DNA of 64,000 nucleotides from Apostichopus japonicus (Eukaryota; Echinodermata; Holothuroidea; Aspidochirotida; Stichopodidae). Within the stretch, counting starts at the first letter, position 1; every line of letters begins with the position of its first letter. Position numbers and translations under genes: made by a program. Positions 47,516 through 60,600 of the stretch are shown in pieces. Below the pieces are notes generated by a model. That model was not told the origin of the DNA. It was given only the letters and a program-made list of their open reading frames with translations, and ran no database searches. Location of the stretch: NCBI RefSeq assembly GCF_037975245.1, contig NC_092577.1, positions 29,010,398-29,074,397 of the forward strand. Direction: 5' to 3'.

Positions 47516-47522
47516 TTTTATA
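47516..47522 (-). promoter_or_regulatory. TATA box of paralogue 2
   Basis: TATAAAA-type box about 70 bp before the start codon, equivalent to 17808-17814. Confidence 0.45.
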
Positions 47523-47560
47523 GGTGTCTGCATCAACCTGATAACAATCGAAGCAAAACT

Positions 47561-47784
47561 ACGGAGAGCCAGACGTTCCATAAATGTCACAAGTTACAAG
47601 TTTTCGGCATGCTTATGTTGAATTTGACATATTGATGGATGTAAAGACATATTGTATTTTGTATTTCTTTTTCGACATGTTCATATGGAATTGTAAAATG
47701 TTGATGTCGAATTGGACATATATATATATTAACTTTGACACTTCACTTTCTTTTTCGACATTTTTGGAACGTTTGGCTCTCCGT
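47561..47784. mobile_element. MITE upstream of paralogue 2 promoter
   Basis: Unit 2 copy of 17853-18084, with the same ACGGAGAGCC and GGCTCTCCGT ends, a shorter TA run and a mutated right flank. Confidence 0.75.
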
Positions 47785-47949
47785 ACAAAACGGTAGACTA
47801 TAATATCGCATCATGTCAAGGTTGTATCAAGAAGATGTATGTCTCTTCTCCCTGGTCTAACCAGGGACCTGGTATTTACGCAGTTGTGGTTTTTCTGCTA
47901 CTTGAGTCATTAGCCATAGCTAAAGTAACGAGAGGAATTCAATCCAAAC

Positions 47950-48048
47950 AAATATGTATGTATGTATGTATGTGTGTGTGTATGCGTGTGTATGTGTGTG
48001 TGTGTACGTGTGCGTGTGTGTGTGTATGTATGCGTGTATGTATGTAAA
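47950..48048. repeat. TATG/TGTG microsatellite
   Basis: Expanded relative to unit 1 (18257-18300). After it, unit 2 has about 480 bp (48049-48520) without a counterpart before the two align again at GTGACGGCTAGC. Confidence 0.8.
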
Positions 48049-48519
48049 CATTCATTCAGAATGGTAATTACAAGATGCCTGGAATGACTCCTCCTTAGTG
48101 ACTGTTTCGCCTTACATGAATGCTTTTTCTATGTCTGAAACTGTCTAAATTACTTCACATTTGATATGTAAATGAAGTTTAGTGGATCTCCACTTTGACC
48201 TATGACCTTGCTCTCATTCAATTACAGACGTCATTTTTCATTTCTTCAGTTGTCATGTGAGTAACTTCCATGATTCATTACACTTTGCAGCTTAATATTA
48301 TTGGTCAAAGCTAATACTCCATATAAGAAGATTTGCAGGGACCAGATCGTATAGATATACAAAAGAAAAAACACTTGTTGAGTGCACAGAACTAGAAGAA
48401 GTCGAAACCTCTGTAACGTTCTACAAATAATCATTCTTTGAGATATAAATTTTGGGTTACGATGCAGAAGGCTCAGTAACTTTTGCGGTCGTGCTGGCGT
48501 GTGCGCATGCGCATAAGTG

Positions 48520-49060
48520 TGTGTTTGTGACGGCTAGCTTGTAAACACGATATCTCAACAAACACAATATAAATCAAGGTCGTACTTGGTAGGTACACCC
48601 CCCATGATGTGTAGATGTGCCCTACTGTTTTGTTTTGTTCCCATCTCATGAATATTAATGAGCGGGCTGGGCTCAATAGAAAATTAATTAAATGCCAATA
48701 TCTCTTCAAGCGTATATCCGATTTAGTTCATTCTTGGTATGTGATGTAACTATATTGTAAGTACTTGTTCTTTGCAACAACAATTTAACTTCATTATTTT
48801 ATATGGCTGGGTCCCCAGGGGCTTAATGGGAGATTGTCAAAAACGGCCTGTAAACACGATATTTCAGCAACCACAAGTTCAATCAATGTGATACTTACGA
48901 GATAAATGCCCCATGATGAGTACATGTAAAAACATTTTAATGACGTCTCCGACTTTGTGCAATTAATATTCCTCAAATTGCAAGAAATGGCTGTTAAACT
49001 AAAGACAAGCATCAAATGTTCCATGATTTTCATCCTTGGCATCAACCGTGTTTTTTATTC
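48520..49060. repeat. TGTAAACACGATATCTCA repeat units (unit 2)
   Basis: Counterpart of 18290-18960. The second unit has lost its ATGAATATTAATGAG part. Confidence 0.6.
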
Positions 49061-49374
49061 TTGTGCATATAATGAATATTAATCATGCAGTAAACATAAA
49101 ATTCATAAACAGATGGCTCTGAAATAGTATGTCTAATTAGCTTCATACATTATACTTGGATAATGCAGTGTAAGTACATAGATAATTTGCTTATGAGACC
49201 ATAACATTTGACCAAATGAATAGTCCTGCATGTATCTCATTTCTTTATACACTATGTCACTAAACAGACTTTGCCAACATAACTGATTCCTGGTATACCT
49301 TCCTTCATATGTTTGCCGCATCAGTCATTATGGATGATCCTCTTAATTGTTGGTGTGCACAAGGTCATGAATAC

Positions 49375-51000
49375 TATTAGCCCTTTATAAACCATTGATA
49401 TCGTATTAGGTGTTCCCATATAAATGTGAACAAATTAACAAAATGCAAGACATTAAAACAAAACATTAGGACAGCAGCGGAGCAGCCTCTTGCTTGGTAC
49501 TTTCGTATCATCACAAACTGTTCCATTTTTTCATGATATTAAACTTATTTGATAAATTGATCTGATATAGTGAGTAAACACGCTAACAAACCGATTCGCA
49601 TGGAAAACGGTGGTTGCAAGTTGTTTATACTATGTTACACAGGGAAAAACTTACTAGAAAGAATACAAATATCGTTTTGCTCCCTTCTTTGTGCAACGTA
49701 TATCATCCTAATTCATATTATTTGATTTATATTGTTTCCAAATGACATTGTGAATGCTATAATGAAACAAATACGAAAAGATTATTGTAACGTTTGCGTT
49801 CTATTCCCGGGGTTTTATTAAAACAAAGTAGACATATTGAACTTTCAAAACTATCCATCATTAGGTCTACATACAATTTCAAGTACGATGTATTTTTACA
49901 CAATATCAATACACTTGAGTTTATTTTATACAACACTACCGTATAATGTTGACATATTGTTAAAGAGGTTGGAAATGGCTGACACAGGCTCACTTTATTT
50001 ACTTAGACCTACTGATTATTTCAAAAGTGGCCGTCTTTTAAAAACAAAACACTAACAAAGTTGACCAGTTCTCAACAACTTCTCCTGAATACGAACGAGG
50101 AAGTAACTTTACCCGCAACCGCAGAGTTGTTTGTCACAGATATGTTTCTTTCATGTTTTTTTTTTTTTTTTGGGGGGGGGGTGGAAATATCGCTTCCTCA
50201 TCGGTATGATATTCAACCTCATTTAAAGTATATATTATCGTATTTTTATTACAAATAAGTGGCGTAAACATGTTTTGAAAGCAATTCCCATGACAGCAGT
50301 CTGTAATCAAGAGTCTAAATCCCGATATAACGCAATGTTTGGCTTCCTATTCCGTACTGCAAAGACAAAAACAAACATATATGGTTACAACACTATAGTC
50401 ATCCAATTACATCTATGAGAATTGATGTTATTGGAAGAATAGAAAAAAAAATAGTCCTTCTGAAATTAAAGATTACGACAGAAATTAAAGTTCTTATAGA
50501 TAAAGGGAGCGAGTTCCAATGAACAGGACCACATTTGCAGAGAGGAAGATCGCCGTAGGATCGCATTCGAGTATTTGATATGACCAAAAGATTTTTATTT
50601 GAACTACGGAGACATGTAGATGATTGATGGGGATGCAAGAGCCCCTTTGTATAAGAAGGAGAGCCAGTAGTAAGGGCATGGTAAATAATAAGAAGTGCCT
50701 GAGAAATGACTTTCTGCTCTATGGGCAAAAGTGAAGTCAGGAAAAATTGTGCTTAAATATGTTGGTGTCCTATTATAAGTCTAACAGCTGTATTCCTAAT
50801 AGGCTGAAGCTTCAGTAATATGGTTGTGGTAACCGACAAAGCAAGGAATTACATTAGTCAATGTTACTCTCAATGAATGCAAGAACAAGCTGTTCTACAG
50901 ACTTATTCTTCAGATAAACACGGATTTTACCTGTTACGCTAGTGAAAATATGCAGACTTGATATTTAGAGTTGTCAAAGTGCTCCAAGGATAGCGTGGGT
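49375..51000. other. 1.6-kb insertion in unit 2 with a LINE scrap
   Basis: No counterpart in unit 1 (junction near 19190). A minus-strand frame (50728-50399) resembles the C-terminal end of CR1-like LINE RTs (LLIIYHALTTG, STCLRSSNK, MRSYGDLPL and WNSLPLSIR). A T/G homopolymer lies at about 50155-50180. The outer ends are not defined. Confidence 0.65.
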
Positions 51001-51821
51001 TAACATGTATGGCTACCACTGCACGAATATGTTTAGGCATCGTAACCACTAAAACATATTCGTGTTGTGATTTAAGATGTATGCAATCTTTCATATTTTG
51101 TCTAACTTGCAAGCAGTTCTTCTTGGACATTTTCCATGTACTGTGCAATTTTTCTCTTAACGCTCATTTTGAAGTTATCGAAGATAAAGGCTGACCTATA
51201 GTGCAGATTTACAATTATAACAGATTGTGAGAAACAGCCGAGTATCGAATTAGTACTTGTCATCGGATTAGAAATATTAAGTTGTACCTTTGTGTTTTCT
51301 TTGTTTTGTTAACTAATATTGTAAAATGTTGTTACGTTAGTAACGTCAGTAAGTGCAACCCCTGAAAATCCTTTAACCATGTATGATTCCATGTAAATGG
51401 TCTTTTACTGGTAAATATTCTCGAAATCCTTCTTGATTATTTTTCTTCAAATTGATTTTCTTCAACATTACCATTACTAAAGCTATATATGAAGTATTCA
51501 TTCATTCTGTCTTGTGAGTGTTATAATGCTGTAAAATTATGGTAATTTAACACTTTCAAAGGAAAGTATAAACAGTACTGTCAATCATTTTATAATTTTG
51601 TGAAACACGACACAAATTGTCTTCACCTCATTGCAAATTTTTCGATGTTTCTCAACAGCTATAAGTGCTTCCTTGAATCACTCGGGTAGGGGGAGGACCG
51701 GTGAAAAGAAACCGTGACAGGAAAGAAGAAGGAATTCAAACGAACCCTGTCGTGGAAACATAGGCGTAGGAGGCAGGGGGGCTGGGGGGCTGCAGCCCCC
51801 CCCCCCCCCCAACCATATTTT

Positions 51822-52570
51822 TCGGTGAAAATTCGGGCAATATTCTGAGGATTTTTCGGGCACCTACTGGAAGAAGAATAATTTGCAGTGTGTTTTTCAT
51901 TTTTTTTTGGTGAAACTTCGGGAATATGCTGAGAAATTTTCGGGCATCTATTGAAAGAATAATAATTTGCAATGGTTTTCAAATTTTTTGGTGAAAATTC
52001 GGGCAATATGCTGAGAATTTTTTCGGGCACCTACTGAAAGAATAATAATTTGCAGTGTGTTTTTCAAGTTTTTTGGTGAAAATTCGGGCAATATGCTGAG
52101 AATTTTCGGGCACCTACCAGTGGCGGAGCGTCCATACAGTCAGAGGGGGCTGATGACCCCCTGACGGACTAAAATGGACCGCTGGCGCCCTTTTCAGCTT
52201 TTTTACCACTTTTTTACTTATTTTACTTATTCGCGATTATTGACTTTTTATTGTGCTCTGAAATACCTATTGACATTTGTCACATTTTGTTGGTGCAATT
52301 TTCTGAAAAAATTGGCGATGACACCTATTTATTTTTCGTTTATCTGTAAATTAGCGAGGCCTGGAAAGGGTCATTTCCGGCGATCTAGGGAGTATCTTTA
52401 CTCCCAAAAAATTCTGTACGCTCCGCGCCAACCTGTGGTGGCGCTCCGCTTAGATAGTGTCGAAAGCGCCCCTACAGACCATTCTCTCCCCCCTGACCAA
52501 TACCCCTAGCTCCGCCATTGGCACCTACTGAAAGAAGAGGAATTTGCAATGTATTTTTCAATGGTTGAAC
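51822..52570. repeat. 85-bp tandem repeat, four units
   Basis: Units contain GGTGAAAATTCGGGCAATAT, a TTTTCGGGCACCTACTG block and AATAATTTGCA. The fourth unit is split by the hAT MITE at 52118-52520. Confidence 0.85.
52118..52520. mobile_element. 403-bp hAT MITE
   Basis: Ends CAGTGGCGGAGC and GCTCCGCCATTG, with the perfect 8-bp TSD GCACCTAC (52110-52117 and 52521-52528). Same family as 38653-39034, with the 90-bp module at about 52370-52460. Confidence 0.92.
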
Positions 52571-52814
52571 ATATATTATTATTATGATCATTATTGTTGT
52601 AACAACTTCCCCAATAATTATAACCAATATTGAAGGGTAATAACACGGAAAATGATTGTACGTTATTGGCATGTGATGTACTAACGGAAAAATACCTATA
52701 TGATATGCACACTAAAATGTGGAATGCGCGCGGAGCGCGCGAAAAATTTTGGTTATAATTTTTCGGGCAAGTCGTTACAGCCCCCCCAAATCAAATGAGG
52801 CTCCTACGCCTATG

Positions 52815-54854
52815 CGTGGGAAAGAGAAGGCTTCTGATTGCCATATTTGAGCGTCGAGAGGACGGTGCCATATCAAAGAAAATTGTCCCCCAAAAACTCA
52901 ACAAAAAGGCCATGGTTTGGCTTGGTTCAATGTGGACTCTCCTTTGGGAGCTATACCGCTATGAATTGCTGCACCTCGGCTCTCTTGCTCCTTGCTATAC
53001 GCAACTGACTGGCAATAATGAAGTCTCTAACCTTTATCTGCAGAGAGAAAAACAAACATTTTAAAATTGCTGAAACTGCTCGGATGAGTGCAGAAGCTTT
53101 GATGCATAACATTCCCACTGAAAGGGGGAAAAACTTAAATAGAAGCACATATCATTTCTATACTCCTTGGGTTTTGTAGGCCTCTAGTAAGTACCAATGA
53201 CTTGAACGAACGTTAAGTCCCATTCCAACATTGTCCTCTGAGTTGGTATGAACCATCCAACCAAACCTATTTCTTTGCGTCTCGTCACTGTTATAAACCC
53301 TATACCCCCATTGTCATGGCGCAACACCTGCCCCGGTGCCCCTACCCAATGGCTTAGCCTCGTTTTATAGGTCTACTGTATATACCCCAACTATAGCACG
53401 CTATCAAAAAAAAGTTTCTTGAGATTACGTAATCGACCTGCCTTGGTCGTTAAATGGCCTCTTTTTACCAATTAGTCTGCAGCGCCTGCCGCATACTTTT
53501 TCTTGTATGAGGGTCTTTGTGTAAATGCTGTATGATTAACTACACTGTAGACATGAACATTTTTCCACACAACAGTGTTGTCACAAGGAGTCTAATTGTG
53601 TTAAGAAACTATGCAGGCTAATTGTACAGCCTGAGGTCGATTTACGACCGCGGCAGGTCGATTCCGTAATCACAAAACTTTCTTAGCTATAACGTGTTAT
53701 AATTGGAGCCAATAAAGCAGATCTTTAATCCAACAAATTGTATGATCCATATTCTCCTAAGGCAGTGCTGGTAGTCGAGTAACCAAGCGTACGTTTTAAT
53801 TACCATTCCATGAAAGACTGCTGGGCGGAAATTGAAAACCATTTGAGATGTCGGCCCATCTCCTAGTTGCTTTTCCGTAACGAAGGCGCTTATAATGGGT
53901 GAAAGAACGACGATGTAAATATCTTCCAAGCATGCAACCGAACACTTCAGTCCACCTTAATGTTTCTTTTAAAATGTTGACTTCCCATTTCCAGAAATCC
54001 ATAAAATACAACTACCCTGGACACTCAGAATGAAAAGATATCATTTTACTCACGGTGCGCTCTTTGAGTCACTCATTTTGTGCTCATCGCATTCACCGCA
54101 TCATGCGTTTTTCTCGGCATTTACTGTTTCTGCTTCTCTGTCACTGATGCGACTGTCCGTTCTAGCAAATTGTTCAACTTGGGCCTGTCCTTCAGCACCA
54201 CCGATCCCCAATAGTTCGGTAAGACCAAAGTCGTTACATCTAATGTTCGGTCAATGTTAATAGCCTATTGCGTAACAACCTTTGTACGCGTTCTGCCAAT
54301 CCTCTTCGTTCAGATTTTAAAGTTACTGAAATATATTGTCGTTGTTTCACAAAATATGCTTATACACGTATATACTTTTATATTTATTTTAATACGTAGG
54401 CCTATAGATACTCTAACAAGTAAACTTTCATCAATATATAAATACCTATATATTACTCTTACAAGTTAAAACGAAGGCTTCTCAAACGGCTCCCGAAAAA
54501 CAGGAGACGGCCCTCGAAAAACGGGTGCCTGTGGCTTCCAGAGGGCACTCCCCAGCATAACGATTATATCATATCATCTAGTAGCGTTACCAATCGTTTT
54601 GCTACAATCTCTTTCATCTTGAATTACCTTGGCTCCGATGCATGGTATATAGATACATCTAACACTCCCGATAAGCGCTTTTAATTAGTGCCGCTTGACC
54701 GTTGCGAAGGCTAAGTTGTTTGGGACATATCACGTAGGCGTGTATACATTCTGGATATTAATTAGTACATTTGCAGGTCTTTCAACTATTGCTGGTTGGT
54801 ACTATGACTTCTCTTACAAACGAGAGCGCTAGGATGAAAGCGTGTATACGTGTA
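52815..54854. other. array spacer, no gene seen
   Basis: From 52815 to about 54200 it is about 99 percent identical to 19966-21355 (hand comparison). From 54201 to 54854 it has no unit 1 counterpart and no recognised gene. Confidence 0.55.
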
Positions 54855-57300
54855 TGGCAAGCCAAATGCTCAATAAATCGAAAAATATGGATTTTCGGTC
54901 AAAAAACCATGTTTAACGACCGATAAACCATGTTTATCACTCGAAAAACCATGTTTATCGACCGATAAACAATGTTTATCGACCGATAAACATGACCGAT
55001 AAACATGGTTTTTCGACCGATAAACATGGTTTGTCACCGAAAAACCATGATTATCGGCAGATAAACATGGTTTTTATGAGAAACATGGTTTATCGAACGA
55101 TAAACATAGATTTTCATTAGATATTCCAAGTTTTTATCGATAATCCAAGTTTATCTCTCGAAAATCCATGTTTATCGGCGATAAACCATTTTTATCGGTG
55201 ATAAACCATGTTTTTCTACAGATAAACATATAGTTTATCGACGATAAACCATGGTTTTATATTGGCGACTGATGAAAATTTATCGGAACTACTTCCAAAA
55301 CTCTACATGTTATGTTAGTATATATACATGTGATAAATCTTTGGTTCCGAAGCCGCATGTGGGCGAGCCCTACCCAAACTTCGTGGAGTCCTGGAATTAG
55401 GATCAACGAAATACGACCCCTGTTACCGGTGTGAGACTGTTCATGGTGTGCTCACGGTTGTATCTCCTGATAAATTCTGCGTTGGCGCCTTTGCCGAATA
55501 GAGAGGAGAGAGTATCAAATTCCCAACCCTCTGTTGACAATATCATACACAGACTTTCCAGCTTACTGCGGAATTTTCAACGGTAGTTTTGACTTCTCTT
55601 AGCCCTTGGTCTATTGTAAGCCTTTATATTATGCAGTAAGGCTATTCCATAGAGTAAAAAGGAGTTCCTATTGTGCTCTCTGGCTATTTCTTATGACTTT
55701 CAAGGTCTTCTGTATAGACCCCGACTATTATAGATAAGTACAATTTGTAGTCTCTAAAAGTGCATGACTTGTATCATGACCCTTTCTGAAGCCGAATTGA
55801 AAGTCAAAAAGGGTATCATTGTTGTCCAAGAATATTCTCAGACGTTTCTCGATAGATCTTTCTAGCAGTTTATTAATACAAGGTAGCAAGCTGATCGGCC
55901 GGTAATTTTCTGGAAGGGTATGATCCCCTTTTTAAAAATCGGGATGACTTTTGCAACTTTCAGGGCATCTGGATAAGTACCAGACGTGAGCACAAGGTTG
56001 AAAATATGACAAAGAATTGGAACAATAACATGTGAGATGGATTTCCAAATTTTAGGAGAAATACCATCGATACCAGGTGATTTTCCATCTTTCAGGGAAT
56101 GGATTTCTTTGTAGATTTCTTCAGAAGTGATGGGAGAAAGAAATATAGTATTTGGAGTACCAGGCTGCATGAACTGCATAGGATCAGAACCATTAACAAT
56201 ATCATGACCAAGTTTGTTGCCAATGGTTGAGAAATAATCATTGAAAGCATTAGCAATGCCAATGTCATCAGTAATGGTTGCATTGTCATAAGTGATATTA
56301 TTAACTATAGAGGTAGAATTCCTTTTCTTTTAGCAAAAAAAGTCCATTTATCATAACCGGAAAAAGATCCAGTATTCATACAGTAATAATAGCAACAAAA
56401 AAGCAGGGTGGAACGACCCTCCCCCTCCTCCCCCCTTCCCCAAAAAAGGTAAAAAAACAATTCTCCTGTGGGCAAATGGTTCATGCGGTAGCCGTACTTT
56501 CGGTAGTTACCGTCGTTAACCCTTAAGCCCACGTCTGGGCCGCAAGTGACCCCCTCTTCCCCTGGCCACTGCCAGTGGTATGCAGGGGCACTGGGCGTGA
56601 CAACCCCGCGCTGTTGCGAACAAGATTTAGAACAAACTCTGGCACTTGTTCACGCCATGCTGACAATAATCGACACTTGAACTTACCGAGGGTTGTATAA
56701 CCTCCTTGATGATTGCTGAGGTTGTGGATTTCTGAAGTACTTAGCGGATTTAGCTTGTGTCGTGAGATCGGTGTCAGATCGATGACGGTGTATTGAGCCT
56801 GTGCGTTGCCGATTATTATTCCGCACTAGTCCATGTGCGGATTGTGCGGGACCGCAGCTATGTTTTTACGCGATAAACATGGTTTATCGGCGATAAACAT
56901 GGTTTATTGGCGACAAACATGGTTTATCGGCGATAAACCATGTTTTTCGACAGATAAACATAGTTTATCGGCGTAAAAACATGGATTATCGCAGATAAAC
57001 ATTGATTATCACAGAAAACCATGTTTAACGCTTGAAAACACAGTTGGTGGCCGATAAACCTTGTTTTTCGACTGAAAAACCATGTTTATTGCCGAAAAAC
57101 CATGTTTATCAGCGATAATCCATGGTTTCAAGCGATAAACATGGATTCTCGCAGATAAACCGTGTTTATCAACCAAAAATCCATGTTTATCGGTCGATAA
57201 ACATGGTTTTTCGATCGAAAAACATGCATTATCGGTCGATAAACATGGTTTTTTGACCGATGATCCATGTTTTTCGATTTATTTAGCAATTGGCTTGCCA
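54855..57300. mobile_element. 2.4-kb foldback element with repeat-built termini
   Basis: The outer ends TGGCAAGCCAA and TTGGCTTGCCA are inverted, and the flanks TATACGTGTA (54845-54854) and TATACGTATA (57301-57310) match at 9 of 10, a length typical of Mutator-like TSDs. Each arm of about 400 bp is built from many copies of CGATAAACATGGTTT in both orientations (left arm to about 55260, right arm from about 56868). The 1.6-kb loop contains a LINE scrap. Unit 1 lacks it within a larger gap (54201 to about 57830). Confidence 0.8.
55500..56289 (-). pseudogene. LINE RT scrap inside the foldback element
   Basis: Minus-strand pieces: SPITSEEIYKEIHSLKDGKS then PGIDGISPKIW and VAKVIPIFKKG (56179-55910); INKLLERSIEKRL and FQFGFRKGHDTSHALL in another frame (about 55890-55760); and a weak IDQGLREVK tail near 55600. 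This is the order of a CR1/Jockey-like RT with the catalytic centre lost. It may be an insertion in the loop or captured cargo. Confidence 0.8.
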
Positions 57301-57660
57301 TATACGTATATACATTCCCATCTGCAGTTTGTGTACCATGTAATATGAAACTAGTGAGACTCCCAAACAGATCAAAAGCAAAGCTCCCGAAACGGCCCGA
57401 AAAACATACAATATGTATATATGTATAGTTCGAGTCACTCCAAGATTAATGGTTGTCGTCTAGTTACAATTGTTGTTGACATTTGACAATTCATTATCAT
57501 GGACGTTAAATATGAATCTAAGAGACTGACTTCGGTCAGCTTGCGGCTTCGATAAGCCAATTAGGATCTAAAATACATTACATAAATATATATATATATA
57601 TTATTATTATTATTTATATAAAACGGGGCTCCCGAAACGGCTCCCGAGTTGGCCCCAAAA
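57301..57660. other. AT-rich segment with TA/TTA microsatellite and GC words
   Basis: Contains a TA/ATT microsatellite (about 57585-57620) and words such as CGGCTCCCGAGTTGGCCCC (about 57634), similar to a word near the LINE 3' ends (24308 and 60811) and at 54490. Confidence 0.5.
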
Positions 57661-60600
57661 AACGGGGGCCCTCAAGTACAGAGGTTTTGCCGGCATATAA
57701 AACAGACCACTCTTTAGTTACAACTCAGTTTAGTTTGAATGATTTACCAAAAGGGAAAAGTTATTGGAAATTTAATAATTCACTTTTGAAGGATATTGAT
57801 TATATCAACATGGTTAAAGGTACAATAAATGAGGTTAATTAAACAATATGCTGCTACCCCCTATAATCCAGAGCGAATCTCTGATATCCATCATCGTGAT
57901 TTGAATTTCCTTATCAGTGATAACTTATTTTCGACGTTCTGTTATTAGAGATACGGGAGAAATCAATTTCATACTCTTCATTTAAGAAAAAGGAAGGTAG
58001 TCGCAGGGAATCTGACCTTTTGACCGAATTGAAAATCTTGAGCGCCAGCATAACATTTTTGATCTGAATCATCTTGAGATTCTCAAAGACAAAAATAAAG
58101 AGCTTGAATCTTTGCGTAAAAGAAAGATGGAGGGGGCCATGTTGCCGTCCGTGGTCAAATGGTTAGAAACTGGTGAAAACCCCTCCTCGTATTTCTTCAG
58201 TCTAGAGAAAAGAAATTGTGTAAATAAAACGATTCAAACAATTACTGGATTGGATGGAAGTCGTAAATTTACCAACAAGGCCATTTTAGATGAAACTTAT
58301 GGTTTTTACAAAAGTTGTATGATACAAGAAATGCGCATGATGTTATGTTACAAGACTTTGTAAAAACTGACAATTTTACTTGTTTACATGATGAACAGAG
58401 TGAGGGTCTTGATGGCCCAATAAAGCATGATGAACTTCTAAGTGCCCTCAAAAAGATGAGTAATAATAAGAGTCCTGGTTTAGATGGTTATACTGTTGAA
58501 TTCTATAAAGTGTTTTTTAACGATCTCTCGTGGTTTTTATTAAGGTCACTAAATGAATCCTATGATACTGGTTGTCTTTCAATCACATAAAGACGTTGTT
58601 TAATTACATTGCTTCCGAAAGAGCAAAAGCCACGCCATCTCTTAAAAAAACTGGCGTCCAATCTCGCTCCTTAATGTATCCTACAAGCTTCCATCATCAT
58701 GTATTGCCAACAGGTTAAAGCATGGTTTACCTCATTTGATTAGTTCGCATCAGTCAGGGTTTATGGCAGGTAAATTCCTTGGGGAGAATATAAGATAGGT
58801 TAACGATATTATGGGTTACACTGAGTTAAATAATATTCCAGGTCTCTTACTCTTAATCGATTTTGGAAAAGCATTCGACTCAGTTTCACATGAATTTATT
58901 TTCAAAACGCTAGATTTGTTTAATTTTGGGGAAGGCTTTAAAAGATGGATCTCAGTTTTTTACAACAATGCACAATCGTCAGTCTTAGTCAATGGCCACA
59001 TGACCCGATTTTTTTATATTAAATCGGGATGCCGTTAAGGGGATGGTCTTTCACCTTATATTTTTCTTCTGTGTTCTCAGATTTTAAACATTGCCATTAA
59101 TAATTGTGTGGATATTAAGGGTATCATCATAGGTGCTATTGAACATAAAGTTTTACAATATGCCGATGACACAACTATTATTTTAGATGGCACTGAAAAT
59201 TCTCTTTCACAAAATTTCAAGCTTCTGGAAAACTTTCATAATATATCTGGTTTGAAAAATAACATGGATAAAACTAGTGCTGTTTGGATAGGATAAAAAA
59301 AAATTAGTAATTATGTTTTATGTAAGAATTATAACTTATCTTGGGTTGGAGATAATATATTCAGTTATCTTGGGGCAACATTGTGTACACAATTGGATGT
59401 TATTGTGAATGTAAATTATGTTACTACTATGCCAGCTATTAAAAAAAAATACACCACTGGTCAAACAGGTTTCTGACAGTTTTAGGTAGAATAGTTGTGG
59501 TTAAATCTCTTTTGTTGCCAAAACTGAACCATCTCGTTATTTCACTTCCAACCCCAAGTAAAGAAATTATCAAGTAGATTAATTCCAAGTTTTATAACTT
59601 TATATGGGGAGGTAAAGTAGGTAGGATCAGTAGAAATCAAATGGCGCTTCCCGTTACAAAAAGGGTGCTGGCATGATTCAATTTGAACCTTTCGATAAGG
59701 CACTTAAGAATACTTGGATTCGTAGCTTGCTTAACTATAACATTGACAGTAGGGTGTATAATTTATATAAATAAAGTGAATACTCCTTATTGTAATTTTG
59801 ATTACTCTTCTGGTACTTAGGGAAAGAGTTATTAAAGAAAGTAAAGATACCTTTTGGAAAAGTGTTTTTTCAGCCTGAAAGGATTACACCGTTTCGCTCA
59901 ACCCCAAAAATATTCAAGAGGTTTTAATTTCCAGTATTTGGCACAATGAAAAAATTAAGGTGGGTAATATATGCATTTTGTATAAAGATTGGCAAAGACA
60001 TGGTATATTATATGTTAACGATCTGATAAACTCTAAGGGTGAGTTCTTATCTGCTGATGATATTTATAAAAAATAAGATGTTAGAACAAATTTTCTTCAC
60101 TTGCATGGTATTAAAAAGGCAATAGAGAAATCCTTTTCTGGTCTATTAGGTCAGAGAAATAATTCTCTTGCACTCCCATTTCAAGGCTTCCATATAAAAA
60201 CTGTTCCATTATGGATCCAAAAGGGTGTAAAAGGTTTTATAATATTTCATTAACAAATAATAAGGTCCAATATAAATGTATTCACTTCTTTCTGAAGTAG
60301 ATCGGTATAAGGTGTGCTCATACAACTGGAAATGTATTTCTGACGTGAAGCTCCGTTGGTTCCAATTTCATCTTCTTAACAGAATTTTAGGGACAAATAC
60401 TCTCATGGTTAAAATTGGCAAAACCAATGATCCATTGTGCACTTTTTGTGGTGTGGCAGATGAGAGTTTAATTCATTTATTTTAGGATTGCGGCTTCACC
60501 CAGAAAGGTTGGAGGCATTTTCAAAACTGGGTTCAAATCACACTGAATATCAATATTGCAGTTAGTAAAGAGCTTGTTCTGTTTTGAAATTATTTGTACA

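Larger units (their letters stand above)
51759..52814. mobile_element. 1.06-kb element with CATAGGCGTAGGAG ends
   Basis: Inverted ends CATAGGCGTAGGAG(GC) and (GG)CTCCTACGCCTATG. Flanks CGTGGAAA (51751-51758) and CGTGGGAA (52815-52822) form an 8-bp TSD with one difference, and unit 1 has a single CTGGGAAA (about 19966). Inside are about four 85-bp tandem repeats and a nested hAT MITE. No transposase. Confidence 0.8.

Noticed and set aside
54890-57290. CRISPR-like appearance of short repeated words
   Set aside because: The words are in both orientations with no constant spacer length, inside inverted arms of a eukaryotic foldback element.
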